Of a stretch of DNA of 64,000 bases, positions 30,311-39,344 are shown one piece after another. This stretch comes from Flavobacterium sp. 20NA77.7 (GTDB lineage: Bacteria > Bacteroidota > Bacteroidia > Flavobacteriales > Flavobacteriaceae): NCBI RefSeq assembly GCF_031326205.1, contig NZ_CP133721.1:1798001-1862000 (forward strand). Direction: 5' to 3'. Below the pieces are notes generated by a model. The model was not told the origin of the DNA, did not search any database, and was given only the letters and a program-made list of their open reading frames with translations. A program made the translations under genes and the position numbers. Within the stretch, counting starts at the first letter, position 1, and the number at the start of each line of letters is the position of its first letter.

Positions 30311-31969
30311 GTGAAAAATTATTTGTCTTTTTTTCTACTTTTTAGCCTATGTGGCCTAAGTCAAAATTATTACTTAAGAATTGAAAGCCCATCTGTTCTT
30401 GAAAAGAAAATTATTGACAGTCTTAACTATTCCTCTAAACTTCCTTCTGTAAAAAAGATTATTGAAGAACAACAAGCATTTCAGAACAAATTACTACTAG
30501 CCGGATTTTTAGAAGCTGAAATTAGTAAGCAGGAAAAAACAAACGATTCTACATTTGTTTTTACCTATTCACTAGGAAACCAAACAAAAAATATTTTAGT
30601 TCGATATAATGATTTGTCTACATTTGATAAAAATCTTCTAGAAATAGATACCGACCCAAAACTATTACTTTCGGAGGTTGAAAATTATTTAAATACTAAA
30701 CTCAACCTATTAGAAAAAAAAGGATATGCGCAAGCTAAATTAAAACTCATTAATTTTAAAATACAGCAAACTTCACTTGAAGCTAATTTACATTTAGAAC
30801 TAAATGCTATTCGAAAAATTAACAAACTCGTTGTTTCTGGTTATTCCGATTTTCCTAAAGGAGTGAAAAAACTATATGAAAAAAAATATGCAGGAATAAC
30901 ATTTAACCAAGAAACCGTTAAGACAATATATAAAGATTTTAATAGTCTTTCTTTCGTAAATCAACCTAAATATCCCGAAGTATTATTGACAAAAGATTCA
31001 ACAGATATTTATATTTATTTAGAAAAAAGAAAAAACAATAGTTTTGATGGTTTTGTTGGATTTGGAACAAATGAAGCAAAACAAAAACTTCAATTTAATG
31101 GGTATCTTGATTTAAATTTATACAACAATTTAAATAAAGGAGAACGATTTAACTTATATTGGAAAAACGACGGAAATAAACAAAGTACTTTTAATGCAAA
31201 GTTAGAATTAGCCTACTTGTTTCAATTGCCATTAGCCTTTAAAGGAAACTTAAAAATTTTTAGACAAGACACTATTTTCCAACAAAGTAGCTTTGATGCA
31301 GACTTGGGTTATATGTTTTCCTATAACACAAAAGCATACATAGGCGTTAAAGAAAGTACATCTGAAGCGATTCAAAAAAATCCGAATGCTACTTTAAAAG
31401 ATTTGACGTCTAATTTTATGACTACTTCTATTTCGCATCAGAAACTAAATTATGACAATGAAGTGTTTCCAGAAGTGTTTTCGATGAATATAAAAATGGG
31501 GATTGGTTCTCGAAAAATTGGTCTTGACAAAACAAATCAATTTTTTAGTCAACTGCAAGCTAATTATCTCCTTGAAGTAAATAAAAAAAATTATATACAC
31601 TTAAAAACAGATACGTATTATTTACAAAGTACAACCTATTACACAAATGAACTTTACCGATTTGGCGGAATACAATCTATAAGAGGTTTTAATGAAAATA
31701 GCTTGCAAGGTAATTTATTTACTGGTGTTTTTACCGAATATAGATATATTGTTGCTTCTAATTTATATGTACATACCCTTACTGATTTTGGTTATTTTCA
31801 AGACAAAGCAAACCAAACATCTGCCAATTTATACGGGTTTGGATTTGGAATTGGTTTACTTAATAAAAGTGGTATTTTTAATTTAGTATATGCCAATGGT
31901 TCATCAAGTGGGCAAGCTTTTAAATTATCAAACTCGATTGTTCAAGTGAGTTTAAAAACTACTTTTTAA
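30311..31969 (+). CDS. Omp85-superfamily outer-membrane protein
   Basis: A 552-residue protein with a signal peptide (LSFFLLFSLCGLSQ, cut around residue 18), a POTRA-like periplasmic part (about 20-235) and a C-terminal beta barrel ending in the outer-membrane signal SLKTTF. Within the barrel, FGGIQSIRGFNENSL carries the (V/I)RGF loop motif of Omp85 proteins (BamA, TamA, FhaC). It is far shorter than BamA, so it is probably a TamA-like or lineage-specific member. It starts with GTG at 30311. The neighbour rlmB is unrelated in function. Exact role unknown. Confidence 0.75.
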   Translation: MKNYLSFFLLFSLCGLSQNYYLRIESPSVLEKKIIDSLNYSSKLPSVKKIIEEQQAFQNKLLLAGFLEAEISKQEKTNDSTFVFTYSLGNQTKNILVRYNDLSTFDKNLLEIDTDPKLLLSEVENYLNTKLNLLEKKGYAQAKLKLINFKIQQTSLEANLHLELNAIRKINKLVVSGYSDFPKGVKKLYEKKYAGITFNQETVKTIYKDFNSLSFVNQPKYPEVLLTKDSTDIYIYLEKRKNNSFDGFVGFGTNEAKQKLQFNGYLDLNLYNNLNKGERFNLYWKNDGNKQSTFNAKLELAYLFQLPLAFKGNLKIFRQDTIFQQSSFDADLGYMFSYNTKAYIGVKESTSEAIQKNPNATLKDLTSNFMTTSISHQKLNYDNEVFPEVFSMNIKMGIGSRKIGLDKTNQFFSQLQANYLLEVNKKNYIHLKTDTYYLQSTTYYTNELYRFGGIQSIRGFNENSLQGNLFTGVFTEYRYIVASNLYVHTLTDFGYFQDKANQTSANLYGFGFGIGLLNKSGIFNLVYANGSSSGQAFKLSNSIVQVSLKTTF

Positions 31970-32033
31970 AAAACTAATAAAAGTAAATTTCACCACCTTT
32001 TTTCTTTTTCCTTTTTCCTTAACTCTTTCTTAC

Positions 32034-32041
32034 TATCTTTG
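32034..32041 (+). promoter_or_regulatory. Promoter -7 box abutting rlmB
   Basis: TATCTTTG matches TANNTTTG and ends only 4 bases before the ATG at 32046, which would give a leaderless or near-leaderless transcript. A long pyrimidine tract precedes it; no -33 TTG is visible. Confidence 0.5.
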
Positions 32042-32045
32042 CAGC

Positions 32046-32783
32046 ATGAAGAATGACAATCAAATATTCGGGATTAGAGCAATCATTGAAGCTATCCAAT
32101 CAGGAACAATCATTGATAAAGTATTTATTCAAAAAGAATCTCAAGGCGATTTAATGCGAGAATTGCTTAAAAGCATTAAATCTAAGAACATAAACTTTAG
32201 TTATGTTCCTGTAGAAAAGCTAAACCGAATGACCGCTATGAATCATCAAGGTGCAGTAGCTACAATTTCTCCTATTGCTTTTCATGAATTAGAAGACATG
32301 ATTGTTAGCACAACAGAACAAGGAAAAATGCCTTTATTTTTAATCCTAGACCAATTGTCAGATGCTCGTAACTTTGGCGCCATTATTAGAACCGCAGAAT
32401 GTACGGGTGTAAACGGAATAATTATCCAAAAACAAGGAAGTGCTCCTGTAAACGGCGATACAGTTAAAACTAGCGCTGGGGCTGTCTTTAATGTGCCTAT
32501 TTGTAAAGTAGACCATATTAAAGATGCCATTTTTCATTTGCAAGGAAGTGGCATTAAAACTGTAGCCGCTACTGAAAAAACAGATCAAAACATTTATGAC
32601 ATTAACTTCAACGAACCTGTTGCGATTATTATGGGTAATGAAGAACGTGGTGTAAACCCATCGGTATTAAAAGTAGTGGATGAAAAAGCAAAATTACCAA
32701 TGTACGGAACTATTGAATCTTTAAATGTATCTGTGGCTTGTGGGGCTTTTTTATATGAAGTGGTGAGACAGCGTCTTGTTTAA
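32046..32783 (+). CDS. rlmB: 23S rRNA (guanosine-2'-O-)-methyltransferase, SpoU/TrmH family
   Basis: 2'-O-methylation of a 23S rRNA guanosine (G2251 in E. coli numbering). The N-terminal substrate-binding domain (about 1-75) is followed by the trefoil-knot methyltransferase domain: LILDQLSDARNFGAIIRTAE (motif 1, about 101-120), the AIIMGNEERGVNPSVL motif 2 and the C-terminal LNVSVACGAFLYEVVRQR motif 3. FGIRAIIEAI at the start is typical of RlmB. 245 residues is normal. Confidence 0.92.
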   Translation: MKNDNQIFGIRAIIEAIQSGTIIDKVFIQKESQGDLMRELLKSIKSKNINFSYVPVEKLNRMTAMNHQGAVATISPIAFHELEDMIVSTTEQGKMPLFLILDQLSDARNFGAIIRTAECTGVNGIIIQKQGSAPVNGDTVKTSAGAVFNVPICKVDHIKDAIFHLQGSGIKTVAATEKTDQNIYDINFNEPVAIIMGNEERGVNPSVLKVVDEKAKLPMYGTIESLNVSVACGAFLYEVVRQRLV

Positions 32784-32808
32784 TTTTTCAATTTGAAAAT
32801 TAGTCAAT

Positions 32809-33309
32809 ATGTCAATTGATAAAAGAAAGAAATTTGGTTTTTTTATTTTTGCAATCTTCTTATTTTGCTATTTCTTTTATTTATTAGATAAAAATGAAAT
32901 ATTAGAAATTAAACAACAAGGCTTTAAATCATTTGTTTGTTTAGGATTAATTCCTTTGAGCTTTTTTTCAATCCTATTTTCATTTTTTAGTTTTAAAAAA
33001 ATGAGCACAAGATTTATTGTATCACTTCTTCCAACAATTGCTATTATTCAAATTTTGAGTTTTGGAATTGTAAGAACCGTATTTGTTTCATCCGCTTGGA
33101 AAACCCAACACATATATTATCAGAACAAATTTGATTCAAGTAAAAAAGTTGAATATCAAATGATGGATATTGGTGCATTTGGATATAGAAGAAGAACTGT
33201 AGAAGTAAATTATATCACGGATTGGTTTTTTATTTCAAAAGAAGTAGGAATTTACAATTCTGATTGGAAAAAGGTAACTATTGAGGTTAACGAATTGAAA
33301 CTAAAATAA
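32809..33309 (+). CDS. Unknown small membrane protein
   Basis: A 166-residue protein that I do not recognise. Three hydrophobic helices are visible (about 8-26, 43-63 and 71-91), with a basic N-terminus. The C-terminal half (about 92-166) is hydrophilic, probably extracytoplasmic, and includes a short aromatic/basic patch (GAFGYRRRTVEVNY). It starts 25 bases after rlmB on the same strand in an AT-rich repeat-like spacer, and ends 18 bases before the rhomboid gene running the other way. It may be lineage-specific. Confidence 0.65.
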   Translation: MSIDKRKKFGFFIFAIFLFCYFFYLLDKNEILEIKQQGFKSFVCLGLIPLSFFSILFSFFSFKKMSTRFIVSLLPTIAIIQILSFGIVRTVFVSSAWKTQHIYYQNKFDSSKKVEYQMMDIGAFGYRRRTVEVNYITDWFFISKEVGIYNSDWKKVTIEVNELKLK

Positions 33310-33327
33310 ATTCCCTCATTATCAATA

Positions 33328-34110
33328 TCATTTCTCTCTTTTTCCTAAAAACTCATAAATCACTTTAATAGAAGATTTAAAATACGAATCCACTTCTGTT
33401 TCTTCAATACTTTCAGGTTTTGGTGGATTTATAAAATTTCCATTTTCGTCAAATTGTTTGAAAAAAGGTTTATCTGTTGGATCAAAATTAGGATGTTCCC
33501 AATCATAAAAAATGGGCTTTTCAAATTGTGGCGTTTTAATTAGAATACTCAAAAATAAACCAGTGACAAATCCTGAAAAATGAGCCTCCCATGAAATACC
33601 TTCTTTTGCTACATGCTCGCCAGGAAACATAAACCACACCATTCCACCATATACTAGCACAATGCTTAAAGACAAGGCAATCAATCTAAAATATTTTGTG
33701 ATGATGCCTTTAAAAAACATAAAACTGACCAAACAATAAATCAAGCCGCTTGCTCCTATATGATAACTATTTCTACCTACTAACCATGTTCCCATTCCTA
33801 AAACTAAAATTCCTACTAAAAGTACTTGCCAAAATTGTGCGCGATAAAAATAGCGTAATGCGGCTACTAAGAAAAAAATTGGAATTGAATTATAAAGTAA
33901 ATGCTTAAAATCAGCATGTATGAAAATATGAACAGGGATTCCGCGCAGCCCTTTCCAAGTTTTAGGTAAAATTCCAAATTCAAATATATTTGGGCAATAA
34001 TGTGTATCAAAATAAAAACCAGTCCACATTAACAAGACAAACACCAACGGTAAAAACCATACCGAAGGCGAAAAATAAAAATTTTTATCTATTGATGAAT
34101 GTGTGTTCAT
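33328..34110 (-). CDS. Rhomboid-family intramembrane serine protease
   Basis: Six-helix membrane protease, 260 residues. The catalytic pair is Ser121 in IGASG (118-122) and His177 in WEAHFSGFVTG. The oxyanion-associated Asn74 sits in HADFKHLLYNSIP, also typical. A hydrophilic C-terminal tail (about 195-260) extends into the cytoplasm. The substrate is unknown. Convergent with the small membrane protein and divergent from rarA, so it appears to be transcribed alone. A TACTTTTG box occurs just upstream (complement of 34124-34131). Confidence 0.9.
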   Translation of the reverse strand: MNTHSSIDKNFYFSPSVWFLPLVFVLLMWTGFYFDTHYCPNIFEFGILPKTWKGLRGIPVHIFIHADFKHLLYNSIPIFFLVAALRYFYRAQFWQVLLVGILVLGMGTWLVGRNSYHIGASGLIYCLVSFMFFKGIITKYFRLIALSLSIVLVYGGMVWFMFPGEHVAKEGISWEAHFSGFVTGLFLSILIKTPQFEKPIFYDWEHPNFDPTDKPFFKQFDENGNFINPPKPESIEETEVDSYFKSSIKVIYEFLGKREK

Positions 34111-34123
34111 GTTTCTTTCCTTT

Positions 34124-34131
34124 CAAAAGTA
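34124..34131 (-). promoter_or_regulatory. Possible -7 box for the rhomboid gene
   Basis: Minus strand TACTTTTG matches TANNTTTG, 14 bases before the start codon; no -33 TTG at the expected distance. Confidence 0.33.
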
Positions 34132-34193
34132 AAGCCAAATTTTGAATTACGCTAATTTGTCAGATTCATTTAGCGCAACTTCAAAATATTAAA

Positions 34194-34201
34194 TACATTT
34201 G
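34194..34201 (+). promoter_or_regulatory. Promoter -7 box for rarA
   Basis: TACATTTG matches TANNTTTG, 19 bases before the rarA ATG. No TTG sits at the usual -33 spacing. Confidence 0.45.
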
Positions 34202-34220
34202 TACTAGAAAAAATAATATT

Positions 34221-35510
34221 ATGAATATTCCGTTAGCCGAAAGAGTTCGTCCAAAAAATTTAACAGAATACATTAGCCAATCGCATTTAGTAGGCGAAGA
34301 AGGGTCTTTAACGCTTCAAATTTCAAAAGGCATCATTCCAAGTTTAATTTTATGGGGACCTCCAGGTACGGGAAAAACAACATTAGCCCAAATCATAGCA
34401 CAAGAAAGTCAACGCCCTTTTTATGAATTAAGCGCCATTAATTCTGGAGTAGCAGCCATTAGAGAAGTATTAGACAAAGCAAAACAAAGTGGCGGATTAT
34501 TCACAACAAAAAATCCTATCCTTTTTATTGACGAGATTCATCGGTTTAGTAAATCACAACAAGATTCTTTATTAGCAGCGGTAGAAAAGGGTTGGGTAAC
34601 ACTTATAGGCGCTACAACTGAAAACCCAAGTTTTGAAGTTATTCCGGCTTTATTGTCAAGATGTCAGGTATATATACTACATGCTTTTACCAAAGAAGAT
34701 TTAGAGGCTATTTTACAAAGGGCAATTAAAACAGATGAATTTCTCAAAACAAAAACAATTGAATTAAAGGAAACAGAAGCTTTATTGAGATTATCTGGTG
34801 GTGATGGTAGAAAATTATTAAACATTTTTGAATTGGTAATTCATGCTTTAGATATTTCAACAAATCCAACATCCATTGAAATTACAAATGAAAAGGTACT
34901 ACAATTGGTACAGAAAAACACCGTGTTATATGACAAAACAGGTGAACAACATTATGATATTGTTTCCGCTTTTATAAAATCTATTCGGGGAAGCGATCCT
35001 AATGGGGCAGTATATTGGTTAGCCCGAATGATTGAAGGAGGTGAAGATGTTAAATTTATTGCGCGTCGAATGCTTATTCTGGCAAGTGAAGATATTGGAA
35101 ATGCCAATCCTACAGCTTTAATTATGGCAAATAATACTTTTCAGGCCGTGACAACAATTGGTTATCCAGAAAGCAGAATTATTTTAAGCCAATGTGCTAT
35201 TTATTTAGCTACATCTGCAAAAAGTAATGCAAGTTATATGGCAATTGGCAAAGCACAACAACTAGTTAAGCAAACTGGCGATTTACCTGTACCTTTACAT
35301 TTGAGAAATGCACCCACAACATTAATGAAGGAATTAGGCTATGGGGAAGAATACAAATATGCGCACAATTTTACAAATAATTTTGCTGAACAAGAGTTTT
35401 TACCTGAAGAAATTTCTGAAACCGTTTTTTTTGAACCAGGAGAAAATACAAGAGAACTTGAATTGCGGCAGTTTTTAAAAAATAGATGGAAAGATAAATA
35501 CGGGTATTGA
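34221..35510 (+). CDS. rarA: Replication-associated recombination protein A (AAA+ ATPase)
   Basis: Clamp-loader-like ATPase acting at stalled forks (RarA/MgsA/WRNIP1 family), 429 residues. LAERVRPKNLTEYISQSHLV opens it. Walker A is WGPPGTGKTT (45-54), Walker B is ILFIDEIHRFSKSQQD, sensor 1 GATTENPSF, and the arginine finger is in ALLSRCQVY. The C-terminal tetramerisation part contains SAFIKSIRGSDPNGAVYWLA and EGGEDVKFIARRMLILASED. It ends convergently with the unknown secreted-protein gene. Confidence 0.96.
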   Translation: MNIPLAERVRPKNLTEYISQSHLVGEEGSLTLQISKGIIPSLILWGPPGTGKTTLAQIIAQESQRPFYELSAINSGVAAIREVLDKAKQSGGLFTTKNPILFIDEIHRFSKSQQDSLLAAVEKGWVTLIGATTENPSFEVIPALLSRCQVYILHAFTKEDLEAILQRAIKTDEFLKTKTIELKETEALLRLSGGDGRKLLNIFELVIHALDISTNPTSIEITNEKVLQLVQKNTVLYDKTGEQHYDIVSAFIKSIRGSDPNGAVYWLARMIEGGEDVKFIARRMLILASEDIGNANPTALIMANNTFQAVTTIGYPESRIILSQCAIYLATSAKSNASYMAIGKAQQLVKQTGDLPVPLHLRNAPTTLMKELGYGEEYKYAHNFTNNFAEQEFLPEEISETVFFEPGENTRELELRQFLKNRWKDKYGY

Positions 35511-35557
35511 TTGGTTTTAGGTGAAAAGTATTGGATGTAAGTAAAATTAACTTTTAG

Positions 35558-36232
35558 CTAAAACAAATACTCCTCAACTACTAATTTATCATTCTTATAA
35601 TATTCAAAAATCCCTTTGTTTTCTATTTTGGTAAAAATCCCTTTTACTCCAAACTTATCAGCAATAAAAATAGTAGGATTTGTTGTGTTGTAAATTTGCA
35701 AAACAACTTTAAGACTCGCGTCCATAATTGCAAAGCCATTAGTAATTTGTACATATTGACACTTCGCTATTGATGAAGAAACGACACCTGAAGGAATTTG
35801 AACAACATCTTTCTTTTGAACTAACGTTGAATTATATTTTTTTAACTCTGGTGATAATAATTTTAAAGCTTCAATATAACCATTTTGAATGTTTTTTTCT
35901 TTTGATTTTACTTCTGCACTTTCAAAAAGTATTTTATTTTGACAATCTTTTAAAACAAATTTTAATTTAGTAACAAATACATTACTTTTATCTAGCATAA
36001 CACCATTTATGGCATTGCATCTATTTTGCGCAACGAATAAAGGCAATTCTTCATCGTCAAAATAAACATCAAAACCTTCGGCCAATAAAATTCCTTTAAA
36101 CATATTATTAATGTTGTAAGCATCGGGTTCTGTTTGAAAATCGTATTTATGCTTAATAATCACAACTTGTTTAGTTTGCGAATAACTTAAACCAACAAGT
36201 AAAAAAAGTAAAATATGTATATAAAATCGCAT
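35558..36232 (-). CDS. Unknown secreted protein
   Basis: A 224-residue protein with a signal peptide (RFYIHILLFLLVGLSYS, cleavage likely before Gln-Thr-Lys). The mature part has no motif I recognise and is of mixed alpha/beta character, with two cysteines spaced widely. The start at 36232 places it 1 base after the stop of the nucleotidase gene, so it is the last gene of the ABC-type operon; a further in-frame ATG at 36256 would overlap that gene. It is likely periplasmic or surface-exposed. Function unknown. Confidence 0.7.
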   Translation of the reverse strand: MRFYIHILLFLLVGLSYSQTKQVVIIKHKYDFQTEPDAYNINNMFKGILLAEGFDVYFDDEELPLFVAQNRCNAINGVMLDKSNVFVTKLKFVLKDCQNKILFESAEVKSKEKNIQNGYIEALKLLSPELKKYNSTLVQKKDVVQIPSGVVSSSIAKCQYVQITNGFAIMDASLKVVLQIYNTTNPTIFIADKFGVKGIFTKIENKGIFEYYKNDKLVVEEYLF

Positions 36233-36233
36233 G

Positions 36234-36917
36234 TTATAATATATTTTGTAGTTCAATTAATTTCTCTATTTGCAACACTTGTCTTTGAAGTTTGTTGCTA
36301 TTTGGATTAAAATAAATGACTTTCATTCCAAAATTTAAAGCGCCTTCTACATCGGCTTCCCAGCTATCACCTATCATAATGCTTTCATGTTTTTGAGCAT
36401 TTGCTTCTTTTAAAGCATATTGAAAAATAGTTTGGTGTGGCTTTTTATGTCCTGCCATTTCTGAATTTGTTATTGTTTTAAAAAACCTATTCAAATTTGC
36501 ATTTATCATTTTGCTCTCTTGAACATGAGCAAAACCATTTGTAATAATATGTAATTGATAGTTAGCTTGTAAATAATTTAGTGTTTCTAATGTTCCTTCT
36601 ATTAAATGATTATTTAATGGTAAATAGGAAATAAAATCATCAGAAATTTTAAATAGTAGCTCATCAGAGATAGTAAGCTTACAAGAATCAAAAGAATCTT
36701 TCAAACGACCATATCTTAGGGTTTCATGTGAAACTTCATTAACTTGATACAATTTCCAATAGGCTTGATTAATAGGATTATAAACTTCTATAAACTTTTT
36801 AATGGGTAAATCAATTCTATTTTCAACAAAAATACGCTCAAAAGCTAATTCAGCATTCTTATCAAAATCCCAAAGCGTATGATCTAAATCAAAAAAAATG
36901 TGTTTTATCGGATTCAC
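36234..36917 (-). CDS. YjjG-family noncanonical pyrimidine nucleotidase (HAD superfamily)
   Basis: HAD-type phosphatase, 227 residues, that in characterised relatives dephosphorylates dUMP, dTMP and damaged pyrimidine nucleotides. Motif I is FFDLDHTLWDFDKN (nucleophile Asp10, Asp12), motif II the Thr in LHIITNGF, motif III the Lys in GHKKPHQTIF, motif IV MIGDSWEADVEGA. The helical cap lies between I and II. It starts 15 bases after the DUF3299-like gene and is followed by the secreted-protein gene. Confidence 0.88.
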   Translation of the reverse strand: MNPIKHIFFDLDHTLWDFDKNAELAFERIFVENRIDLPIKKFIEVYNPINQAYWKLYQVNEVSHETLRYGRLKDSFDSCKLTISDELLFKISDDFISYLPLNNHLIEGTLETLNYLQANYQLHIITNGFAHVQESKMINANLNRFFKTITNSEMAGHKKPHQTIFQYALKEANAQKHESIMIGDSWEADVEGALNFGMKVIYFNPNSNKLQRQVLQIEKLIELQNIL

Positions 36918-36932
36918 TATTTCGTGTTTGAT

Positions 36933-37421
36933 TTATTTTCCACCAACAATTTCAGCATTTTCAATGTGATAAATCCAATCTTCTACATCGTTTTCATTAT
37001 ATCGAAATGTACCTTTTAAGGTTAAATAAGTATCCGTTTTTAATTTAGGGGTTGCTCCTTTAAACTTAATTCCCATAATAGTTTCAGGGCCCGATTTTCC
37101 ACAGAAAAAACAAGAAGCAAATACATTTTTACTTAACGCATAGTTTTTATTGTCAATTGGCACTATAAAACCACTCATTACAATCGTTTTTTTCTGTAAT
37201 TTCTTTAATTTAGTATTCACTAGTGGAAAATCAACCTCTCCATAGGTTGCATGCTTTTTTTTAAGAAATTTTATTTCGCCCAGTAGTTTCCATGACAAGG
37301 TATCGGCAAAAAATAATTTATCTTTTTTAACAGAAAAAGGTGCTGTTTTAGTCGTATTTTGAAAACTAAACAAAAGTATACCTATTACTAAGGCTATACT
37401 TATTTTATATACTTTATGCAT
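36933..37421 (-). CDS. DUF3299-like secreted protein of the ABC operon
   Basis: A 162-residue protein with an N-terminal signal or anchor helix (about 7-20). The core shows VMSGFIVPID, then FASCFFCGKSGPETIMGI with a Cys-X2-Cys pair (C104, C107), a pattern I associate with DUF3299 proteins, which occur next to LolD/FtsX-type ABC genes in zinc-regulated loci. Its start overlaps the permease stop by 8 bases, implying translational coupling. Metal binding through the cysteines is inference. Confidence 0.7.
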   Translation of the reverse strand: MHKVYKISIALVIGILLFSFQNTTKTAPFSVKKDKLFFADTLSWKLLGEIKFLKKKHATYGEVDFPLVNTKLKKLQKKTIVMSGFIVPIDNKNYALSKNVFASCFFCGKSGPETIMGIKFKGATPKLKTDTYLTLKGTFRYNENDVEDWIYHIENAEIVGGK

Positions 37422-38658
37422 TTGATAATGATTTTGAAATATTTAATGTATATGCTTTTACTGCGGGAATCAAAGCCGCAAGTAGTCCTACTAAAAGCGT
37501 TAAACCAAATAGCCAACTTTCTTTTTCCCAAATAATTTCCAAAGGATTAAAACCTAACTTAAAATCGCTTTCAGAAGCTTTAGAGAGTAAAACTAGTCCT
37601 GCTCGACCTAAAAGTGTGCCAAATAGATAACCAACTACACACAGCAACATGCTTTCTAAGAGTACAACAATTAATAACTGATACCTTTTCGCACCATTCA
37701 CTCGTAATAAAGCAAATTCAGCTTTACGCTCTTTTAAAGTGGTAAATAAGGCTATAAAAATAGAAATCCCTGAAATCAACATGATGCCAAACGCCAAATA
37801 TTTTAATGCATTTAAACCAACTCCAAACAAATCAAATAATCGATTCATTTGATAAGTGGGTAATGCCGCTTGCATTTTAGTATTTTGTGCTATAAGTCTT
37901 GGCCAAAGCATTACACCCATTTTATTTCTAAATTCAATTAAAACAGCTGTTACTTCCATTTCTGGTTCATCAATTGTCATGTCTTCATGATCATGCTCGT
38001 GACGACACGAATCTGAGTGTATGTGCTCTTCTTCAGCTAGTGGTTCTTCATGATGCATTTGCCAAACACTTGGTATATTTGATAAAATTAAATTATCTAA
38101 TACTTTGCCTGTTTTTGAAAGAATACCTACTACTTTATACTCACCATGTTCATGTACTTCTCCTTCTGCAGCACTACCATGTGTGCCTTTAAAAGTATCT
38201 CCAATTTTTAAATTTAATTTTTCAGCCACATCAGATCCCACAACTACTTCAAAATTTTTATCAAAGGGTTTTCCGTCAGTAAATTTAGCTTGATACTTTT
38301 CTAAATAATCTGTGGTAGTTCCAACAATTTTGTAGCCTAAATAATTGTCTCCAAATGCTAAAGGAATAGCCTTCTTAACATAGGGATGTTGCATCCATAC
38401 TTTTGCTGAATCATAACTAATATTACCCGTAGGGTCATCAACATGATAAACTGACGACAACACTAATTGTAATGGACTACCTTGTGCACCTAATACTAAA
38501 TCTACACCGTCTAAATTACTTTGGTATTTTTCTTCAAATTGCTTTTCAACTAAAATAAGTACGGTGATTATTGCCACACTAGCTGTTAATAACAAGATAC
38601 TTAAAATAGTATTTAAAGGTTTAAACCAAATATTTTTCCAAGCTAATTTTGCAATCAT
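37414..38658 (-). CDS. ABC transporter permease (FtsX/MacB type) with His-rich insert
   Basis: A 414-residue permease with a membrane helix at about 17-37, a large periplasmic domain (about 40-275) and three helices at about 280-305, 325-350 and 385-405 (FtsX fold). The periplasmic domain contains a His/Asp/Glu-rich insert (201-226) with seven histidines and a cysteine (HHEEP, EEHIHSDSCRHEHDHED), and further His at 160, 169 and 171. Such loops bind Zn, Cu or Ni in other proteins. Its start overlaps the ATPase stop by 4 bases. MacB/Lol-like systems move substrates out of or through the periplasm rather than importing by channel. Confidence 0.88.
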   Translation of the reverse strand: MIAKLAWKNIWFKPLNTILSILLLTASVAIITVLILVEKQFEEKYQSNLDGVDLVLGAQGSPLQLVLSSVYHVDDPTGNISYDSAKVWMQHPYVKKAIPLAFGDNYLGYKIVGTTTDYLEKYQAKFTDGKPFDKNFEVVVGSDVAEKLNLKIGDTFKGTHGSAAEGEVHEHGEYKVVGILSKTGKVLDNLILSNIPSVWQMHHEEPLAEEEHIHSDSCRHEHDHEDMTIDEPEMEVTAVLIEFRNKMGVMLWPRLIAQNTKMQAALPTYQMNRLFDLFGVGLNALKYLAFGIMLISGISIFIALFTTLKERKAEFALLRVNGAKRYQLLIVVLLESMLLCVVGYLFGTLLGRAGLVLLSKASESDFKLGFNPLEIIWEKESWLFGLTLLVGLLAALIPAVKAYTLNISKSLSNA

Positions 38659-39284
38659 ACCATTGTAATTTGATTAGTAAAACGTTGTTTAATTCTAGAA
38701 TCATGTGTCACAATTAATAATGCTGCTTGATATTCTTTGGCTAAATTTTCTAATAAATCAATTACTTTTTCAGCATTTTTATCATCTAAGCTAGATGTGG
38801 GCTCATCTGCCAAAAGCACTTTAGGTTTATTCATTAAAGCACGTGCTATGGAAACGCGTTGTTGTTGACCTACACTTAATTGTGAAACTAATTTAGTTGC
38901 TTGATCAAGAACATCTAATTTTTCTAGTAAATTTTTCGCTCTTTTTGTATGCTTTTTACCTGTTGCCAACCAACTAACCATTTCTAAATTTTCTAAAACT
39001 GTTAAAGAAGCAATAAAATGTGATTTTTGAAAAACAACGCCAATATTTTTACCTCTAAACGCGTCTGTTTTTTGTTCAGAGAGTTTTGTAACGTCAATAT
39101 TATCGATAGTTACCTGACCTGAAGCGGGCTTAAGTAAACCTGCTAATATATGTAAATACGTTGTTTTCCCTTTTCCTGAATTACCTGTAACTAAAAGTGT
39201 ATTTCCTGCCTGACAAAATACATCGGGCATGTGAAAAATATGGTCTTTGTGATAAGAAAATGTAATGTCTTTTGTGCTTATCAT
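38655..39284 (-). CDS. ABC transporter ATP-binding protein (LolD/MacB type)
   Basis: A 209-residue ATPase. Walker A is VTGNSGKGKTTYLH (about 33-46; the usual GxxGxGKS/T with Lys in place of one Gly/Ser). Q-loop VVFQKSHFI, signature LSVGQQQRVSIARAL, Walker B VLLADEPTSSLDDKNA and switch His in LIVTHD are all intact. First gene of a tightly packed minus-strand operon with the His-rich permease, the DUF3299-like gene, yjjG and a secreted protein. Confidence 0.93.
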   Translation of the reverse strand: MISTKDITFSYHKDHIFHMPDVFCQAGNTLLVTGNSGKGKTTYLHILAGLLKPASGQVTIDNIDVTKLSEQKTDAFRGKNIGVVFQKSHFIASLTVLENLEMVSWLATGKKHTKRAKNLLEKLDVLDQATKLVSQLSVGQQQRVSIARALMNKPKVLLADEPTSSLDDKNAEKVIDLLENLAKEYQAALLIVTHDSRIKQRFTNQITMV

Positions 39285-39344
39285 GCTTATTTTAATTATG
39301 AGGGCAAGATACTAAATAATATACAAACAAATCTTAAAAGAATT

